Source: Cherax quadricarinatus (Eukaryota > Arthropoda > Malacostraca > Decapoda > Parastacidae). Taken from it: a stretch of DNA of 64,000 nt. The notes under the pieces are model-generated. The model saw nothing but the letters and a program-made list of their open reading frames with translations, did no database searches and was not told the origin of the DNA. The stretch covers positions 38,837,011-38,901,010 of the forward strand of contig NC_091298.1 of assembly GCF_038502225.1 (NCBI RefSeq), given 5' to 3'. The position numbers and the translations under genes are program-made. Shown piece after piece: positions 11,742-24,703 of the stretch. Each line of letters starts with the position of its first letter. Position 1 is the stretch's first letter.

Positions 11742-13222
11742 GTTATGAGTGAAAAATGTCTTGTGGGTTATGAGTGAAAAATGTCTTGTTTTGAGTTATG
11801 AATGAATAAAAACGTTAGTGGATAGTGTGAAGTGTTATGTGTTGTTGGTATTATAACAGATGAAATAGATGATGACTGGGAGTGAGGTGCATGGTAGTGA
11901 AGTGCAGGAGAGTTGGGGGGAGGAGGAGGGGGGAGGTGTAGGAGAGATTCCGGGGATGGAGTCATGAGGTGTGAGAGTTCCTCAAATTGTCTTTTGCACT
12001 TTTTTTTTTCTGTATTACCGAAAATTGTATGTAACAAATAAATGATGAAAAAAAAAAGTGTTTGAGTTGAGAAAAAAATAAAATTTGTTGTATTATCAGT
12101 ATGAGAAAAAAACGTGTAATGATTCACCTTTGTGTTTAGAATGAAAATTGTGAAAGTGTCTGTCATTGACTGAATATGTCTGCCATGATTTCTCGAGAGA
12201 AATGTTATTCTGGGGCCTGGGCATTGTACAAATGTGGCGCAATAATGTGGGGTGTGTACCCATTGTGAACCTTTATCAAATGACTCGTTTGTTTGGTGGT
12301 CACCCACGAAGTCACACCCCACCTGGCTTTACTTAATTCAACCTGAAGACTGCCCCCGTAGGGAGGAGTGAATGCGTTTACCACTCAAATTATCTCTTAC
12401 CCATTTACCCATAGGGGGAACCCAATACACCATTTGGTGCTTTGTTAGATTTTAGGTTAAACTCCCTCAAAACTCGAAAAAATAAAGCAAAATTCGAAAA
12501 TTTGAGGTAAAAATTGATCCGAGGAATTAAAGGGTTGGTAAAAATTTCGAAAAATCCCCCTGGAGGGTAAGTCAAAAAAATTAGAAATGCTTACCTATTG
12601 TATACTTATTCTCGAGAGAAATATTAAGGAGTAACTCTAAAATTCGTGAAATCGAGGTAATACTTGATCCAAGGAGATGGAGGGTAACTCAAAGAAATTT
12701 GAAAAATCTTGGTAAAGTTTAAAAATTTCAAGAGGTAACTCCAAATTCGAAAAAAAATTAAGAAGGGAGATGGAGAGTAGCTCAAAAAAACTTGAAAATT
12801 CTCGGTAAAGTTAGAAAATTTCAAGGGGGTAACTCAAAATTTGAAAAAAAATTGGTCTAAGGAGATGAAGGGTAGCTTAAAATTCGAGAAACTCGCTGAA
12901 ATTCGAAAAATTTTGATCCAAGCAATTGGAGATAATAAAAACTTCGAAAAACTGCCCCCCCTCCAAAATTCGAAAAATAAATGAAAAGTTGGCAACACTT
13001 CTGGAAAAGTAAATGGAAGAAAAGATGGCAACACTCTCGGGCGGAGGGGGTGGCGCCGATGGGGGGGTGCGCTGTAGGGGGATGCGCAGCGAAAAAAGTA
13101 TATAAGATAAAGGGGGGTCCAAAAAAGGGGTGGAGCCTCTCATTTAATAAAATGGAGGGGGGGGGGGCAGAGCTCCAACTCAAAATTTTGGAGGGGTGGA
13201 GTGCTCCCACACTCTGGGACCT
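11742..13222 (-). repeat. Unclassified dispersed repeat, copy B (inverted)
   Basis: Inverse copy of 6588-8755, with the same landmarks in reverse order: TTATGAGTGAAAAATGTC, the GGAGGTGTAGGAGAGAT block, CATGATTTCTCGAGAGAAA, GAACCCAATACACCATTTGG, and CACTCTGGGACCTT at the outer end. Its minisatellites are unexpanded. Between 12480 and 12960 it carries extra AT-rich, loosely reiterated sequence (AACTCAAAAATTCGAAAAA-like) that is longer than in copy A. Confidence 0.6.
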
Positions 13223-13231
13223 TCCCTGCTA

Positions 13232-13440
13232 CTGGGGACCTTTCATTGAAATTTGTATAGAAAGAGGTATGGTAATAGGTAAAACATATTTTAAGCAAAA
13301 AAGATAAATAAGAAAAGATATGATTCTGTGTGTAATAACAAGAGTTGGTTGATTTATGTATTGGTGGTTGAAAGACTGATGGGTAGACTTCTGGATGCGC
13401 ATGTTTATACAGGGCAACATATACATTTTATAATTTTTAA
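13232..13440 (+). pseudogene. RTE-like LINE, endonuclease fragment
   Basis: Short, decayed fragment matching the endonuclease region of the RTE-like element at 58770-58960. Readable pieces are FIEICIERGMVIGKTYF (compare LIELCVERGLVISNTYF) and a diverged version of the YVLVDKRLMGRL block. Stops and indels interrupt it, and nothing upstream or downstream of the endonuclease survives. Confidence 0.65.
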
Positions 13441-13559
13441 GATGAAGTAGCAGTGAGAGTAAAAGGTTGATGGGGTACAGAGAGCATGTACAAGTACGAG
13501 ACGTGAAGGTTTATAAAATAGAGAGTAGAATGTTTTCTCTGCCTCTCAGCTCTTTCCAG

Positions 13560-14290
13560 CTACATAATCCATTATTTCATTTCCTGTCTTTCCTTCTAGC
13601 TTCCTCTTCCGTGGCACTCTGCTTAGGAATATGATCATACCATCATATTCACCTCTTCTGAAGTATAGTCATTCCTTTCTTCATTTTCTACTCCTCACTT
13701 CGTTTACTTCCACGAAGTATTCGAACCTCATCACTGCATGGTCACTGGCACCAAGGTTTGTCATTCATGCTGGATGCGCCCCATTTCATTTACTTAGGGT
13801 GAACACTAAGTCCATCCTCTTAGGCTCCTCTTCTCCTCTCTTCCTAGTCGTGTCCCTGTCGTGTTGGCACACACAGTTTTCCATCATTTCTCCAACGGGT
13901 TAGCTTTCCATGTTTCCGGTCCTCTATGTTGCTCTTGACACTCCCAGTCAAATTGTTTATGGTTGAAGTCTCCCATGATCAATAGTTTTGCATTACCTAT
14001 GTGAGCTCTTCTAGCTATTGTATCTCTGCCACTGTGGCCACGGTTGCTCTGTTGCTATCCTCATAGTCCTGTCTCAGTCTCCTGTTGTTCAATAGTGGGC
14101 TGTACATCATTGCTATTATCACCTTCTGTTCCACACTTCTGAGTATCCTTATAATGAAGTAATTCATCCCTTCTCCATTTACTCCATTCACCTCCTCAAA
14201 GATCCACTAGTTCCTGATAACCAATTCTACTCCTTCACTAACTCTGTTTCCTCTGATATCCTTCTGGAAAAAAATATCTGTAATCACCTT
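13560..14290 (-). pseudogene. LINE endonuclease remnant
   Basis: On the minus strand, short readable pieces occur in the order expected of a LINE AP-endonuclease: IMGDFNHKQFDWE (near 13950), GTRLGRE, and LGASDHAVMRFEYF (near 13720-13760), the last carrying the SDH catalytic motif. Many stops and frameshifts separate them. The clade cannot be told; CR1/L2 or Jockey groups are possible. Confidence 0.55.
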
Positions 14291-14299
14291 CGTGAGCTA

Positions 14300-15289
14300 C
14301 AATGTCTGGTAAATCCTCTGGTATTTGTTCTTTCCTTTCTTTACTCGTATTCTTATACACTTTTTTAATTTCCTTCCCATTACTGTGTTCGTGTTTCTGG
14401 GACCCTGTTCTCCTGGCTTTTATCCATGTATCAGGGAAGGAGTAGGTGTGGAGGAAAATAAAATTTGGGGAGTGGGGTGGGATTGTGCGAGTGGACTGGG
14501 GAGCTACAAGAAGTGGCTGGGGAGCTACAAGAAGGCAGGAATTTGGCTGGGATGAGGGGAGGTTGTGAAAATGGATACTGCACTAGTATAGGTTAGGATT
14601 GAGAATGTTGTTGGGGAAGGATGGGGGCAAGGTACGATCTGTTCAGAGTGACTATTTGAGCGAGGTGAGGAGATGGTTTTGAGGTACCATTTGCGTCTCG
14701 CCTCGCACGACTCGCCTTCTTTCTAGCTATGTAGCATATACTAATTACCTACAGTATGTTACTATAAAGGTAAAATGCCGCAGGATTTAACAGCCTACCT
14801 TACTCACCTACCTAAGATGCATTGTCTATTACTTGGCTCACATTAGTATGGATAGAGTGATGTTCCGCAGTTAGCTACAGGCCAGTTACCAAACAAAGTC
14901 AAGACAAACTGACCTCACTGATCGTATTGTATATCATACGTCTGGACGGCATCGCTCCAGCGTAGGGCCTGCTGTCACAATACACAAACATTATCATGGT
15001 TATCGTACTCTGCTGTGCACTGTAATTTATTGGCTACTCTTCTTAATCACTCTCATATTCATTCGTAAATATTCATTTTGCCTGTTATTCTACTTATTTC
15101 TTGAAGTTGGCAATTATTCTCTCGACCACATAAATAAATGGTGATACTATCCACTTCTGGCAAAACACAATGCCCATGGCACTGGCATCTGGGCTTATAG
15201 CCGCACAAGCCCCTTACAAAAAGAAACTGTTAATATTCACTTTTACCTAACCTAATTGACTTTGGTTACCTTGTCTTACATTTGTGAGT
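14300..15289. other. Unassigned non-coding stretch
   Basis: No convincing coding frame, known repeat or RNA gene. A short tandem GGGGAGCTACAAGAAG duplication lies at about 14500-14535. Confidence 0.4.
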
Positions 15290-15550
15290 GTTCATAGACA
15301 ATATCCCGAAGTATGAGCACCGAGACGCCCGTGGTGCCCCCACAACTATTCTGCTCCATTTCAAGTGCTCCACCTCTCTCCCTGATTATCTTCTCCATAA
15401 CCTTACATGCTATGTATGTCAGTGAAACTAGCCTAAAGTTTATAAAGATTTCGGTCTATATCTTTCTTTAAATTTTCCGTTTAAGAACGTTGTTTTCCAC
15501 ACTTCTGGTAGTGACTCTGTATCAAATGACTTTGAGTTAATAGTGTACAA
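15290..15550 (-). pseudogene. LINE reverse transcriptase remnant
   Basis: The minus strand gives SLPEVWKTTFL followed by FKERYRP and, after a frame change, SLTYIACKVMEKIIRE. These match the spacing of the N-terminal RT motifs of non-LTR elements, which usually read WK...PIFK...NYRPISLTS..CK..E. It is cut at its upstream side, near 15545, by a diverged CACATGTG-family repeat. Confidence 0.5.
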
Positions 15551-17126
15551 CACCGACAGTTTAGTAAGATACTTTTGCAACACTTGGGTATATTATTGCA
15601 GGGACGAATCGCCAGGGCAGCAAGCTTCTTGAGTCGATAACAGAGGGTAGTAAACAGCTTCAATCAAGACTAAAGGACAGGAACACTGTCTTTCAATTTC
15701 TCCAGTATTAAAGCCGCCTCTCTACTTAATTTATAAAAAGCATGAAAGCATGGAAGCATGACTGAATGGTGTTGAATGAACTGGAAGTTAACATGGGATC
15801 CTTCATAGCATATTCCATATCATTTGACTTCCTGCTCTCACCAAGTCTGGTTTCTTGTTATCTTATTGTAAGCAGCCCTCATATGACTTATGTATTTTAA
15901 CATAAAGACCTTCTGTCCATCACGTGAGTGATAGACTGCTTGTCCGGGTCTTTAACCTTTTGCTATTTTCTTTTTTTTACGTTTAGCCTTGTTGATCGAA
16001 CTGGGACACTCAGCACCGGCGAGACAAGGTGGGCAGCATGATCTCTGCACTAGATCAGAATCTTAACCTCATCTTTGAACACCGCAGTGTGTCGCTTCAC
16101 CCTTGTTAACTGATCCTCTGTTGTCTTCAAAGCCCTGCAGCAAACCTCCATAAGAGTACACAAAGCCTGCCTCTTCCATCGGTGAAACAACTATAGGCAC
16201 CTGTGCTCTCAGTCTAGGGCTGAAGTTTATATACAAGAGTCGCATCCTCCAGCGACTACCTCGTCTCACAAAGGCTTCTCACTCACACTTCAAGAAGCCT
16301 GAGAGTTACCTGTCATGGCCATCGGCACACTGGAAGAACATTTTGCTTCACAAAATTAATTTATAATTTAGTTTTCATTATTTGCTTCAGTTAGGAAAAT
16401 TTCAGGTTTTATTGTTTTACTTTTTTATAATTATATTTTCACATTTTCAATAAAACTGATTACTTTTAATATTATAATTTATTTTTTCTATCTTTTCTTT
16501 TCATAAGGAGGAATAGTCCTCTAAAAACTCTTTGAGGGTCTGAAAAGACCGTTATACCTTCACATGTCTCAAGTGAAACACATCGTCAATAAGTATACCC
16601 CAAGTATTGTTCAGGTCATTTTCACTAACTTGGCGGTATTGTATATCAGTAATGTATAATACATGTCTGACACACCAACACAATGCAATATTGCTTCAAG
16701 GGATTTTTTTCTACATCTTACTAACCTCTGTCCCGAAATATTGTCATAACCTACTGCCACTAATATGATGCAATGTGAAACTGATGCACATCTCCTCTAG
16801 CTCCTTTGTAAGGTCTCTGTCCATATGTCTCTGCTTTTCACATGTCGAGGCTAAGAGATTGAATATGCTCGATAAAAGCAAAAGAACTGAAAGTCTATGA
16901 ACACTTGAAGACTAAGGGACTGAACACCTTTAAAACACTTCCTTCTTTTTTCCCTGTTTCCATTATAAAATTTGCCTCTGTATTAAAATTAAAGCCTTCT
17001 ACACAGGCGATATATTTCGGATCGAAGATTCCCAAGCACTGCACATTTGTCTAATTCATCATTAATTGATTTGTTAAAGATTTTGGCTAACGGCTCACAC
17101 ACAGTTCACATTTGCAGTTTTCATTT
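15551..17126. other. Non-coding stretch with diverged short repeats
   Basis: A diverged copy of the CACATGTG-family arm lies near 15560-15610 (TTGCAACACTTGGGTATATT) and another near 17010-17060 (GCACATTTGTCTAATTCATC). An AT-rich tract spans 16350-16510. A 66-codon minus-strand open frame at 16069-16269 has no recognisable domain and is probably chance. Confidence 0.4.
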
Positions 17127-17197
17127 ATGCGCAAGTTGTCCTATATCCAGTGACTTTATATAACAGTCGCAATGGATTCATTAAATTCTTCTAATCT
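17127..17197. repeat. Target-site duplication, left copy (71 bp)
   Basis: Matches 25441-25511 with three mismatches. It abuts the poly(T) end, i.e. the minus-strand poly(A) tail, of the LINE. See the right copy. Confidence 0.85.
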
Positions 17198-18500
17198 TTT
17201 TTTTTTTTATTTTATTGAAAATCTTAGGTACACAAATCAGAAACATATAGGCAAAAATAAAAGGGACACTTGCCCGTACAATCCACTCAAGGAATGCATA
17301 TTGCTAAAACATGTCAAACCACAAACAAAACATAGCTACCTTGAAAAGTAGTCGGAAGCATTACTTTGGTAATAATGATAATCCCTCTTAGAACATATAG
17401 TGAACTTCTCAAAAGTCCCACCAAACACAGTACAACAATTGACTTCGCTTAACAAACCATATAATTCATATGGTTAGAATAAAAACCTAGGAGCACATTA
17501 GATACAAATATGAAAACCTCAGGTACATGGAATAGTAACATACATGCAAAATAACCCAGGTCAAGTGCTGAAAAAAAAGAACTATCTGTACTTTCCACGC
17601 AATGAAAGTCTATGGAAAGCATGTAGAACGTTGCTCCTGCACTTAGCAATATATGTTTCGACATAATACGTGAAAGGTACATAAAAGCACACACGCTGTA
17701 ACATCATCCACTTCTTCTCCCCCCTCCTCCCAACACAACCCCGGCACACACATCCATACCCTTCCTTTACATTACACATCTAGGAGCCATACCTGCATGT
17801 ATCAAGACAATATACATTATGGGAATAAAAATTCCGTTACAGTATATATAGTGACTTCCTCATAGGTCACACCAAAGACTACACAATGTGTGACTTCGCA
17901 CAACAAACTATAAAAGTTACAGGGTGGGGATAACGCAGGAATACATGAAATACGTAAAGCCAAATCCAACATTACGTCTTGGTAGCCTAAACTGAGATGC
18001 CTCGAAGTACAGTACCTGGTATGCTACATCTTACACAACAGGAAACTGTTTTATGCTGAATGGCATCAAGGTTCGTTCCTGCCCCTACTTCCACCATTAT
18101 GTAATCCCCGCTGAGAGTAATAATCTCGCAATCACACCTTACACCCCCTCCCCCATTTGCACGCACTCGTGATCAATTAAAACTCGTCCTAGTCAAGCAT
18201 ACACCGCACATACTCCAAAATGTCATGTCCTCCGTGAGACGAGCCCGTTCCTACCCCTGAAACTACAGTCGCCACAAATCCCCCAGAGTAAAAGCTCTGT
18301 AACTTTCCGGAAAATCTCGCTCCCACCTACCTCTGTATATCCCTTCATTGTGACACTTAGTTTTATAAAAAGTTACTGCTAACGCCCCAGTCTTTCTCGT
18401 ACCGTCCTTTCTTGCAACGTCCATGACATGTAAACAAAATCAACAATTACATAAACCAACGCCCGTTAAACCCTGTCTTTTGCCCCGCCCAGATCCAAAC

Positions 18501-21470
18501 TTAAAGCCCTGAGAACTGACAATCCTCCCCCTCCCAGGAGCTGAAACACTTTCCCAACAATTCCCTCACGACTCCTAAACGCTCACGGAAATAAAAGACA
18601 TGGTATGCAGTCTCTTCGTCCTCACAATACGAACACACGCCACTCTCTCGCATTATTCTGTTCTTTAAGACCGCCCCTGATGGTAGGATGCCGTGTAAGA
18701 ATCCAAACATCACTTCCCTCACACGTGAACGTAAGCGCAACCCCTTCAAATGCCGCAAAATGCTGTCCCATGCATACATGGGATAAGCTCCCTCCACAGG
18801 GACCTTATCTGAGACCAAACCCTCCTTTCTACTGACACGACCCTCTTTATCGTTGTTGCACGGGCCTGCAAAAATATTTGTAAAATCTCCCTCCACCACC
18901 TCTGAATATTTTCTCACTTTACACAGACGCCCCTCTTCCCCATACTCTCGCCTGAACTCACTCTTGACATAAACTCCCTTTAACCTATTCCCCAGGGAAA
19001 TTAACCCCGGCCCGCTCTTGGCTACCGGAAGTGTTACTACCTCCCTCCTCAACCAGTCACACCCTGAACCCCATATATATTTAAAAACTCTACCCAATAG
19101 CCTCCTTACATCTCTTGACACCAACGGGTACACTGCAGCAACATGCCAAATTTTGCTATACAAACGCGCATTCACCACAATGACCCACTGATGTAAAGAA
19201 AGGTGAGGCGTCCTCAACCCATTCAAGCGACCCAGTACCTTATTCACAACACACGTGGAATTTTCCTCTCTTGCAATCACCTCATTAGCCATATACACAA
19301 TCCCACAAATCCTGAGTCTGTCCACTACTCGCCACCTTTCCCCTGCACACATCTCGTCCCCCTCTCCCCACCCACCCAAACCTAGAAGTTTAGACTTATC
19401 CACATTCACCTTCATACCTGTTGCTGCCTCGAACACATCCACAATTCTACCCAGTCCCCTTAAACCTTCCCTCCCTCTCACTAGAATTGTTGTGTCATCG
19501 ACATATCCTATGATACCCGGTTGGCCACTGCTTCTATTCTCCCACATACCTTTATGGACACACCTTTCCACTGCCCTATAAAAAGGGTTCTGCAAACACG
19601 CAAACAGGATTTGAGACAGAGGGTACCCTTGTCTCAAACCCATACCAGCATCCCTATATAACAACTGTGCCCATTGCACATTTTCCTCTCCAAAACCCTG
19701 CCATCTCATAAAGCGCCACAACGCCTGATGCTCTACACTATCATAAGCCGCCTTCCAATCAATCGCTAATACACCTCCCCCTCACTTTCACGCATATTCC
19801 CTATAGAACGTCTTATGGCCCCATGTTCTTCATGCATAGAACGTCCTGGAATCCCAAATTGGCCTGTAACAATTACTTTTTTGATGACTTTCTTTAAGCG
19901 ATTACCTAAAATTTTCACAAATAATTTATAGTCCCCACACATGAGTGATATCATACTATAATCCTTGATTATTGGCTGACTAACACCTTTCGGTACGAAT
20001 ACAACTATTGCCGTTGCCTGTGATGCCCCCTAACTCCCCCATTGTTTTCATAGTATTAAATAAGGTTATCAAAAAATCCTTTAAAACACCCCAATGTCGT
20101 GCATAAAAGTCACTGGGCAAACCATCAATACCAGGTGCCTCGCCTCGACACATGCTCATCAAAGCCTCTCACACCTCCTCCACGGTGATGGCCCCACCCA
20201 TCAACACCCTATTACTCTCGGTAAGCACACACACTACGCTTTTCCCCATCTCCTGTATAGCCTCCTCACTTACACCCACACTGTCCATGTAATCTGCAAC
20301 CCAAGTATCCACATACCCACCCATCCCCTCTGTTGACCCCAATTCTTGTTCCTCCACATATCTCACCAATGCAGCATGCACACACAGCCCAACCATTTCT
20401 GTTGCCATACGCCGTGGCGTCTGTCCAAGCAGGACACATACCGACGGTCTATCACCCGATAATACCTCTTCCAAATCACCTGTTACCCACACCACGTCAA
20501 ACCTCTCATTATGTAGGTCCCTGAGTCTATCTTTCAAACTTACGATAATCTCAACCGGATATCCTCCACCCCCCCATCCCTTGATAGCATACCTGTAATT
20601 GTCCATCGACATACCTAATAAGTCCATAAGCCATTTGACTTTCTCGACACCCCAGATGAACATAAAATTCCCAGATCCTCGACTTTACAACAGTGTCCCA
20701 CCACGCCAACACATCATCCTTCTCTCTCCCACGCTCCAAGAATCTCGCAAATAAGACCCCTCCCTCATCATCAATTAAGAGTCGTACATTTAATTTCCAA
20801 TAACCCTTATACCTATGTGGTAACCCTTCCCAATCCAAAGTCACCATGACGCCCCTATGATCCGAAAACCCCACATCCATAACCCTGACACTCTTTACCA
20901 CCACAGGTCTAGTAATATAGATTCTATCCAGCCGAGCTGCGTATCCCTGCCGTACAAATGAGTGTTCCACGTTCCGTGTCATACACCCCGCTACATCTAC
21001 CAACCCTACTCCTTTCATCAGTTTGCCCAACATTCCTGAACAAAACCCCGTCCCCCTTGTTCCGCATCCCTACACCGAATCACACAATTGCAGTCCCCTC
21101 CCACCACCCCAACTGCCGGCAACGATCGTAAGTGATAAACCAGTATATCCCGAACAAAGTCATATTTAACCTCGCTATCCCTCTCCGCCGGACCATAAAC
21201 ACACACCAGAGATACTCTTACCCTCCCCCACGACCCATCCACACAAACTATCCTCCCCTCCCCTCCCTCTTCCCAATGGTGAACAGTAAACGGGATAGTC
21301 TCCATTATTAAAATTGCAGCACCTCCTTTCAAATGTGGCGAATGGCCTGCATAGACAACGAAGCCCTCAACCACCAACAAACATCCAGGTTTATAATTAT
21401 GTTCTTGCACGAACACCATATTCACTCCACATCGTACCACTAATTTCTAAAACCAGTCTCGCTTCCTTTC
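18501..21470 (-). pseudogene. Tx1-like LINE ORF2: endonuclease and reverse transcriptase (broken)
   Basis: This should encode the endonuclease that nicks the target and the RT that copies the RNA there. From the 5' side: LTINVNGLRN, VFVQEHNYKPG, LKGGAAIL, VCVYGPAERD, VVGGDCN, AARLDRIYI and MDVGFSDHRGVMV (endonuclease), then EAPGIDGLPSDFY, ISLMCGDYKLF and GIPGRSMHEEH. The RT catalytic core is GLRQGYPLSQILFA and GYVDDTTILV. A C-terminal cysteine cluster, CSYCEDEETAYHVFYF, sits near 18610-18650. The two catalytic Asp residues of YVDD are kept, but the frame is split into at least six pieces between 19721 and 21440. The largest intact piece, 18501-19721, covers the RT palm and the C-terminal region. 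Confidence 0.85.
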
Positions 21471-21490
21471 ATTCCTTAAACCATTAACAT

Positions 21491-22424
21491 TTATAGTGAG
21501 GCTCTTGAAACTGTAATTGGAGGTTTACCCTTATGCACTGTGGAACCTTTATCCTCTTTGCTCCGGACATTCCCAAGGCCCTCAGCCGGACCATCGTGGC
21601 CTCCTTTAACAGGACCTTTACCCCTGGGTCCACCAAGGCCCCGCTCATCGACATTGGCCCAAACTTTCTTCCCTACATGTTGGGCCGGTGTAAACATGTC
21701 GTCTATGTCCGACGATGCAGCCACCCTTTTCCGGGACACTGGTCCTCCTCCTCACAACCTCTTGAAAGCCTGCATCATGCACCTCCGCTTCTACAGTTTC
21801 ATGCTGCAAGGCGTCGTCCATCCTGGACCCCGATACATCGTCCACCACTTGCACGGTGGGCGGAGCATACTCCAAAGTATCTACAAGGCCCTCTACGGAG
21901 ACTTCTCTCGGGGAACCCAGCAGGTCATGGATCATCGAGTCTATGGCACTCCTCATATTCCCTGCGTCCTAGAGTGGCGCCTTATTCACAGGCACCTGTG
22001 TCGTCCCTGTAGTTTCCTGCTCACCCGTTAGCATGGCGCATGCATCATCCTGTGACAACGTTTTGCCAACCTCCACACTCCATGCCTTGTGACCTGATGT
22101 CCCCATCGCAGATGCCCCCACAGGTGCTACTTGACCCCCTGATGATTCCTGGTGTTGTTCCGGCTCCTGTATGTCCCGACGACGAGGATAATTCACTGCA
22201 ATGTGGTCGTAGGCGCCACACAATCTACATGTCCGTTGTTGCCCTGCATATGTGACGAGTACTTGCGTCCTGAAATCCTCCAGTTGCACATAAGAAGGTT
22301 TAGGGTGTTGAAGCGTCATCTTTAGTGAGAAACTACCCTTAGGCATTCCCGCATATGATCCGTCCTTCCATGTACCCATCGTCACCAGCTGTACAGTCCC
22401 GTATTTCTCAAATGCAGCTCATAG
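21491..22424 (-). pseudogene. Tx1-like LINE ORF1, C-terminal part
   Basis: Continuation of ORF1 on the far side of the inserted LTR element. It holds FEKYGTVQLV, PSYVQLEDFRTQVLVTYAGQ and the zinc knuckle CRLCGAYDHIAVNY, where the last cysteine of CCHC is replaced by Tyr. A TGA close to the insertion point replaces what reads as Arg in the other copy. Two frame changes follow (near 21960 and 21740) before a lysine-rich C-terminus, KRVAASSDIDDMFTPAQ. ORF1 proteins of this type bind element RNA in the cytoplasmic RNP. Confidence 0.8.
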
Positions 22425-22428
22425 ATCC

Positions 22429-22744
22429 TATAACGGGCTTGTTTGGTAGGATGGTAGCGGGGTGTGAATAAATGATACGTCTTCGGAGGCTTCTTACTTT
22501 ATTGATAACTAGTGTTGGGTTACACAGGCTTGTGTTGTGCCCATGGCCCGGCCAGGGCCATGCCCACGAGAGAGAGCTGGGAGTACTTGTGACTTGATGC
22601 CAGGCCGCTGTGTGAGTGAGGGCGAGGCAAGTCTGGGCATACTGAAGTGGCAAGGCCTAGGTGGCAGCACCAGCATAGCGCGAAATATGAACTAAGCTGG
22701 CAGACAGCATGGGCTGTCTGTGCAGACAGTACAGGCTGTCTACA
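22429..22744 (-). repeat. LTR of nested element (3' LTR on minus strand)
   Basis: Begins TATAACGGGC and ends GCTGTCTACA on the plus strand. Contains CTTTATTGATAA, which on the minus strand gives an AATAAAG polyadenylation signal. Confidence 0.88.
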
Positions 22745-23910
22745 TACGCTCGGCCACCTACTGCGCGTCGTCCCGACGCGACAATACTGGTAGTAAAAGA
22801 AACTCGGTCTCTCTCTCTCGTAGGAACAGGGCACAGAACACAAAATAAAAACATATATATACATATGGACATGGAAAAAAAACTTCCTACAGGGAGGGAA
22901 GAAAAAAACATGTGGGGTGTGCTAAACATCATGGTCAAAGGCAGTGAGCATCGAAGTGTATCACTTCCTGCGTCTGGACAGATACTGCAACACAGGAGAC
23001 ATCGCTGCGGCTGAGCTGTGACGTAACAGGGTACGGTCTCCTCTGGAACGGTGAAGCAGACATCGTAGGAGTCGCTGCAGGTTTTCACTCAACCTGGGGC
23101 ATGACATGCTGGTGCCCTCGAGTGAGACGTCGACAAAACTCGGCAACTGGGCAGGACTTCTGGCAAGCGACTCAGGAGGACACTTCTCGACTGGTACTGT
23201 CGCTGGGCTGTCACTGCCGGCGAGCGTGGAGCGAGTTGTGGAGCGAGTCGTGGCAGAGACGACTGGGCGAAACATCTGGGAGTCGTAACATCATACACCA
23301 GACTGCAGTGAGAGAGCTAGCAGTCAAAGTGACATCTTCTTTGTGCAGGCTGCTCACTGAAGCTTGTGACACGAGGCTGACACAGTGTGTCATTCTCTCG
23401 ACAGTTGGAGTTATAGCAGAGGTTAGCCTAAGCGTCCCCAGACTTGTTTCTCTACATATAACTGCACTCTGACGGTCTGGAGGTGAAGTGAAACAAATCT
23501 CGATGGGAATCGTAGCAGGTACAATTCTGCAGAACAACACGAGCGACGAGCATAAAAGCTTTCTGTACAAGGGGGCTCATACGCTCAGGGCTGAGAAATC
23601 AGCTGTCAAACACTGGTCACGCAGGTGACTTAGCACAGTGGTGCAACTCAAGGGTCTGACCACAGACCTCACTGGACACACGGAAAACTTACAAACACAC
23701 CGCTGTACATACGGTACAACATGGCTTAACTAGCAAATGATGCTTTTCTGCGCATAAAACTGACTAAGACATACTAAAATGTGAGAACACTGACTGAGAG
23801 GAATTAATTAACACACGACATATATCTTCTCTCAATCTTCTCGACAATACTGAAATAATTACTAGAAACACTCGATGTTGACATGTGATGTCAGGCGTGA
23901 TGTCGCGAGG

Positions 23911-24026
23911 TGACGTCAGCAGACATCTCGAGGTGACGTCAGCAGACATCTCGATGTGACGTCAGACATCTCGAGGTGACGTCAGGCAGACATCGTGAGG
24001 TGACGTCAGCAGACATCGTGACGTCA
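23911..24026. promoter_or_regulatory. Cluster of six TGACGTCA (CRE) palindromes
   Basis: The full CRE consensus TGACGTCA occurs at 23911, 23934, 23957, 23977, 24001 and 24019, in a degenerate 20-24 bp tandem repeat that includes GCAGACATCTCGAGG. It lies inside the non-coding LTR element. CREB/ATF factors bind this palindrome in animals; whether it is used here is inference. Confidence 0.6.
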
Positions 24027-24683
24027 TGAAGTTGGGCAGCATCGTGGGTGGCGTCGATGTGATGCGGGCAGCAGACCACAGCATGAGGCCTGGGACATCT
24101 GGTAACTCACATGGCTTTGTAGGTCTACGTGACATCGCCCACACCCACGTGACGTCGTGATCCACGTAGCTTCGAGTGGCCTCGGGCACTCGGATACACA
24201 GCACTGGCAATGAATTCATACGAAAAACAGCAGAAAACACAGCAGAGGGAGTGGGCAGTGGTGAGTGGTGTATGGTAGGCTGGTGGCGAGGAGCGTGCGT
24301 GAGTGTATGGCAGGGCGGGCATCTGGCGGTTCCTCCTCCCACCCACAAACACAGGGGAAACACACTGGATGCAGAAATCACCACAAAACTCACCTCTGGC
24401 TTGCTGAAACAGCTGTGCTGAGCTGAACAACAACAGCAACATACAAATGACGCTGAACACGTGACTTGAGAAACAGCGTAGGGTCACTGGGACGCCATTA
24501 CAATTCTCGGAGAATTTCGGCAAATTTCGGCTGGACCCTGCTTGTACCTGTGTCTGGATGCTCAAACGTGCAGACACGACATCAGGATAACTCGTTGAGA
24601 GACGGATGCTTCTTGTGTAGGGTGATGAAGTGAAGATGACTTCATACCTCTTCCTCCCTCTCTCCAGGCAAACACAACTGCTG

Positions 24684-24701
24684 CGAGCACCGCTGTCACC
24701 A
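24684..24701 (-). promoter_or_regulatory. Putative tRNA primer-binding site
   Basis: The minus strand reads TGGTGACAGCGGTGCTCG two bases inside the 5' LTR. TGG would pair with the CCA end of a tRNA, as in LTR retrotransposons. The tRNA species was not determined. Confidence 0.65.
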
Positions 24702-24703
24702 TT

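Noticed and set aside
21533..22031. Overlapping plus-strand frames of about 160 codons
   Set aside because: They are antisense to LINE ORF1, whose minus-strand motifs are clear.
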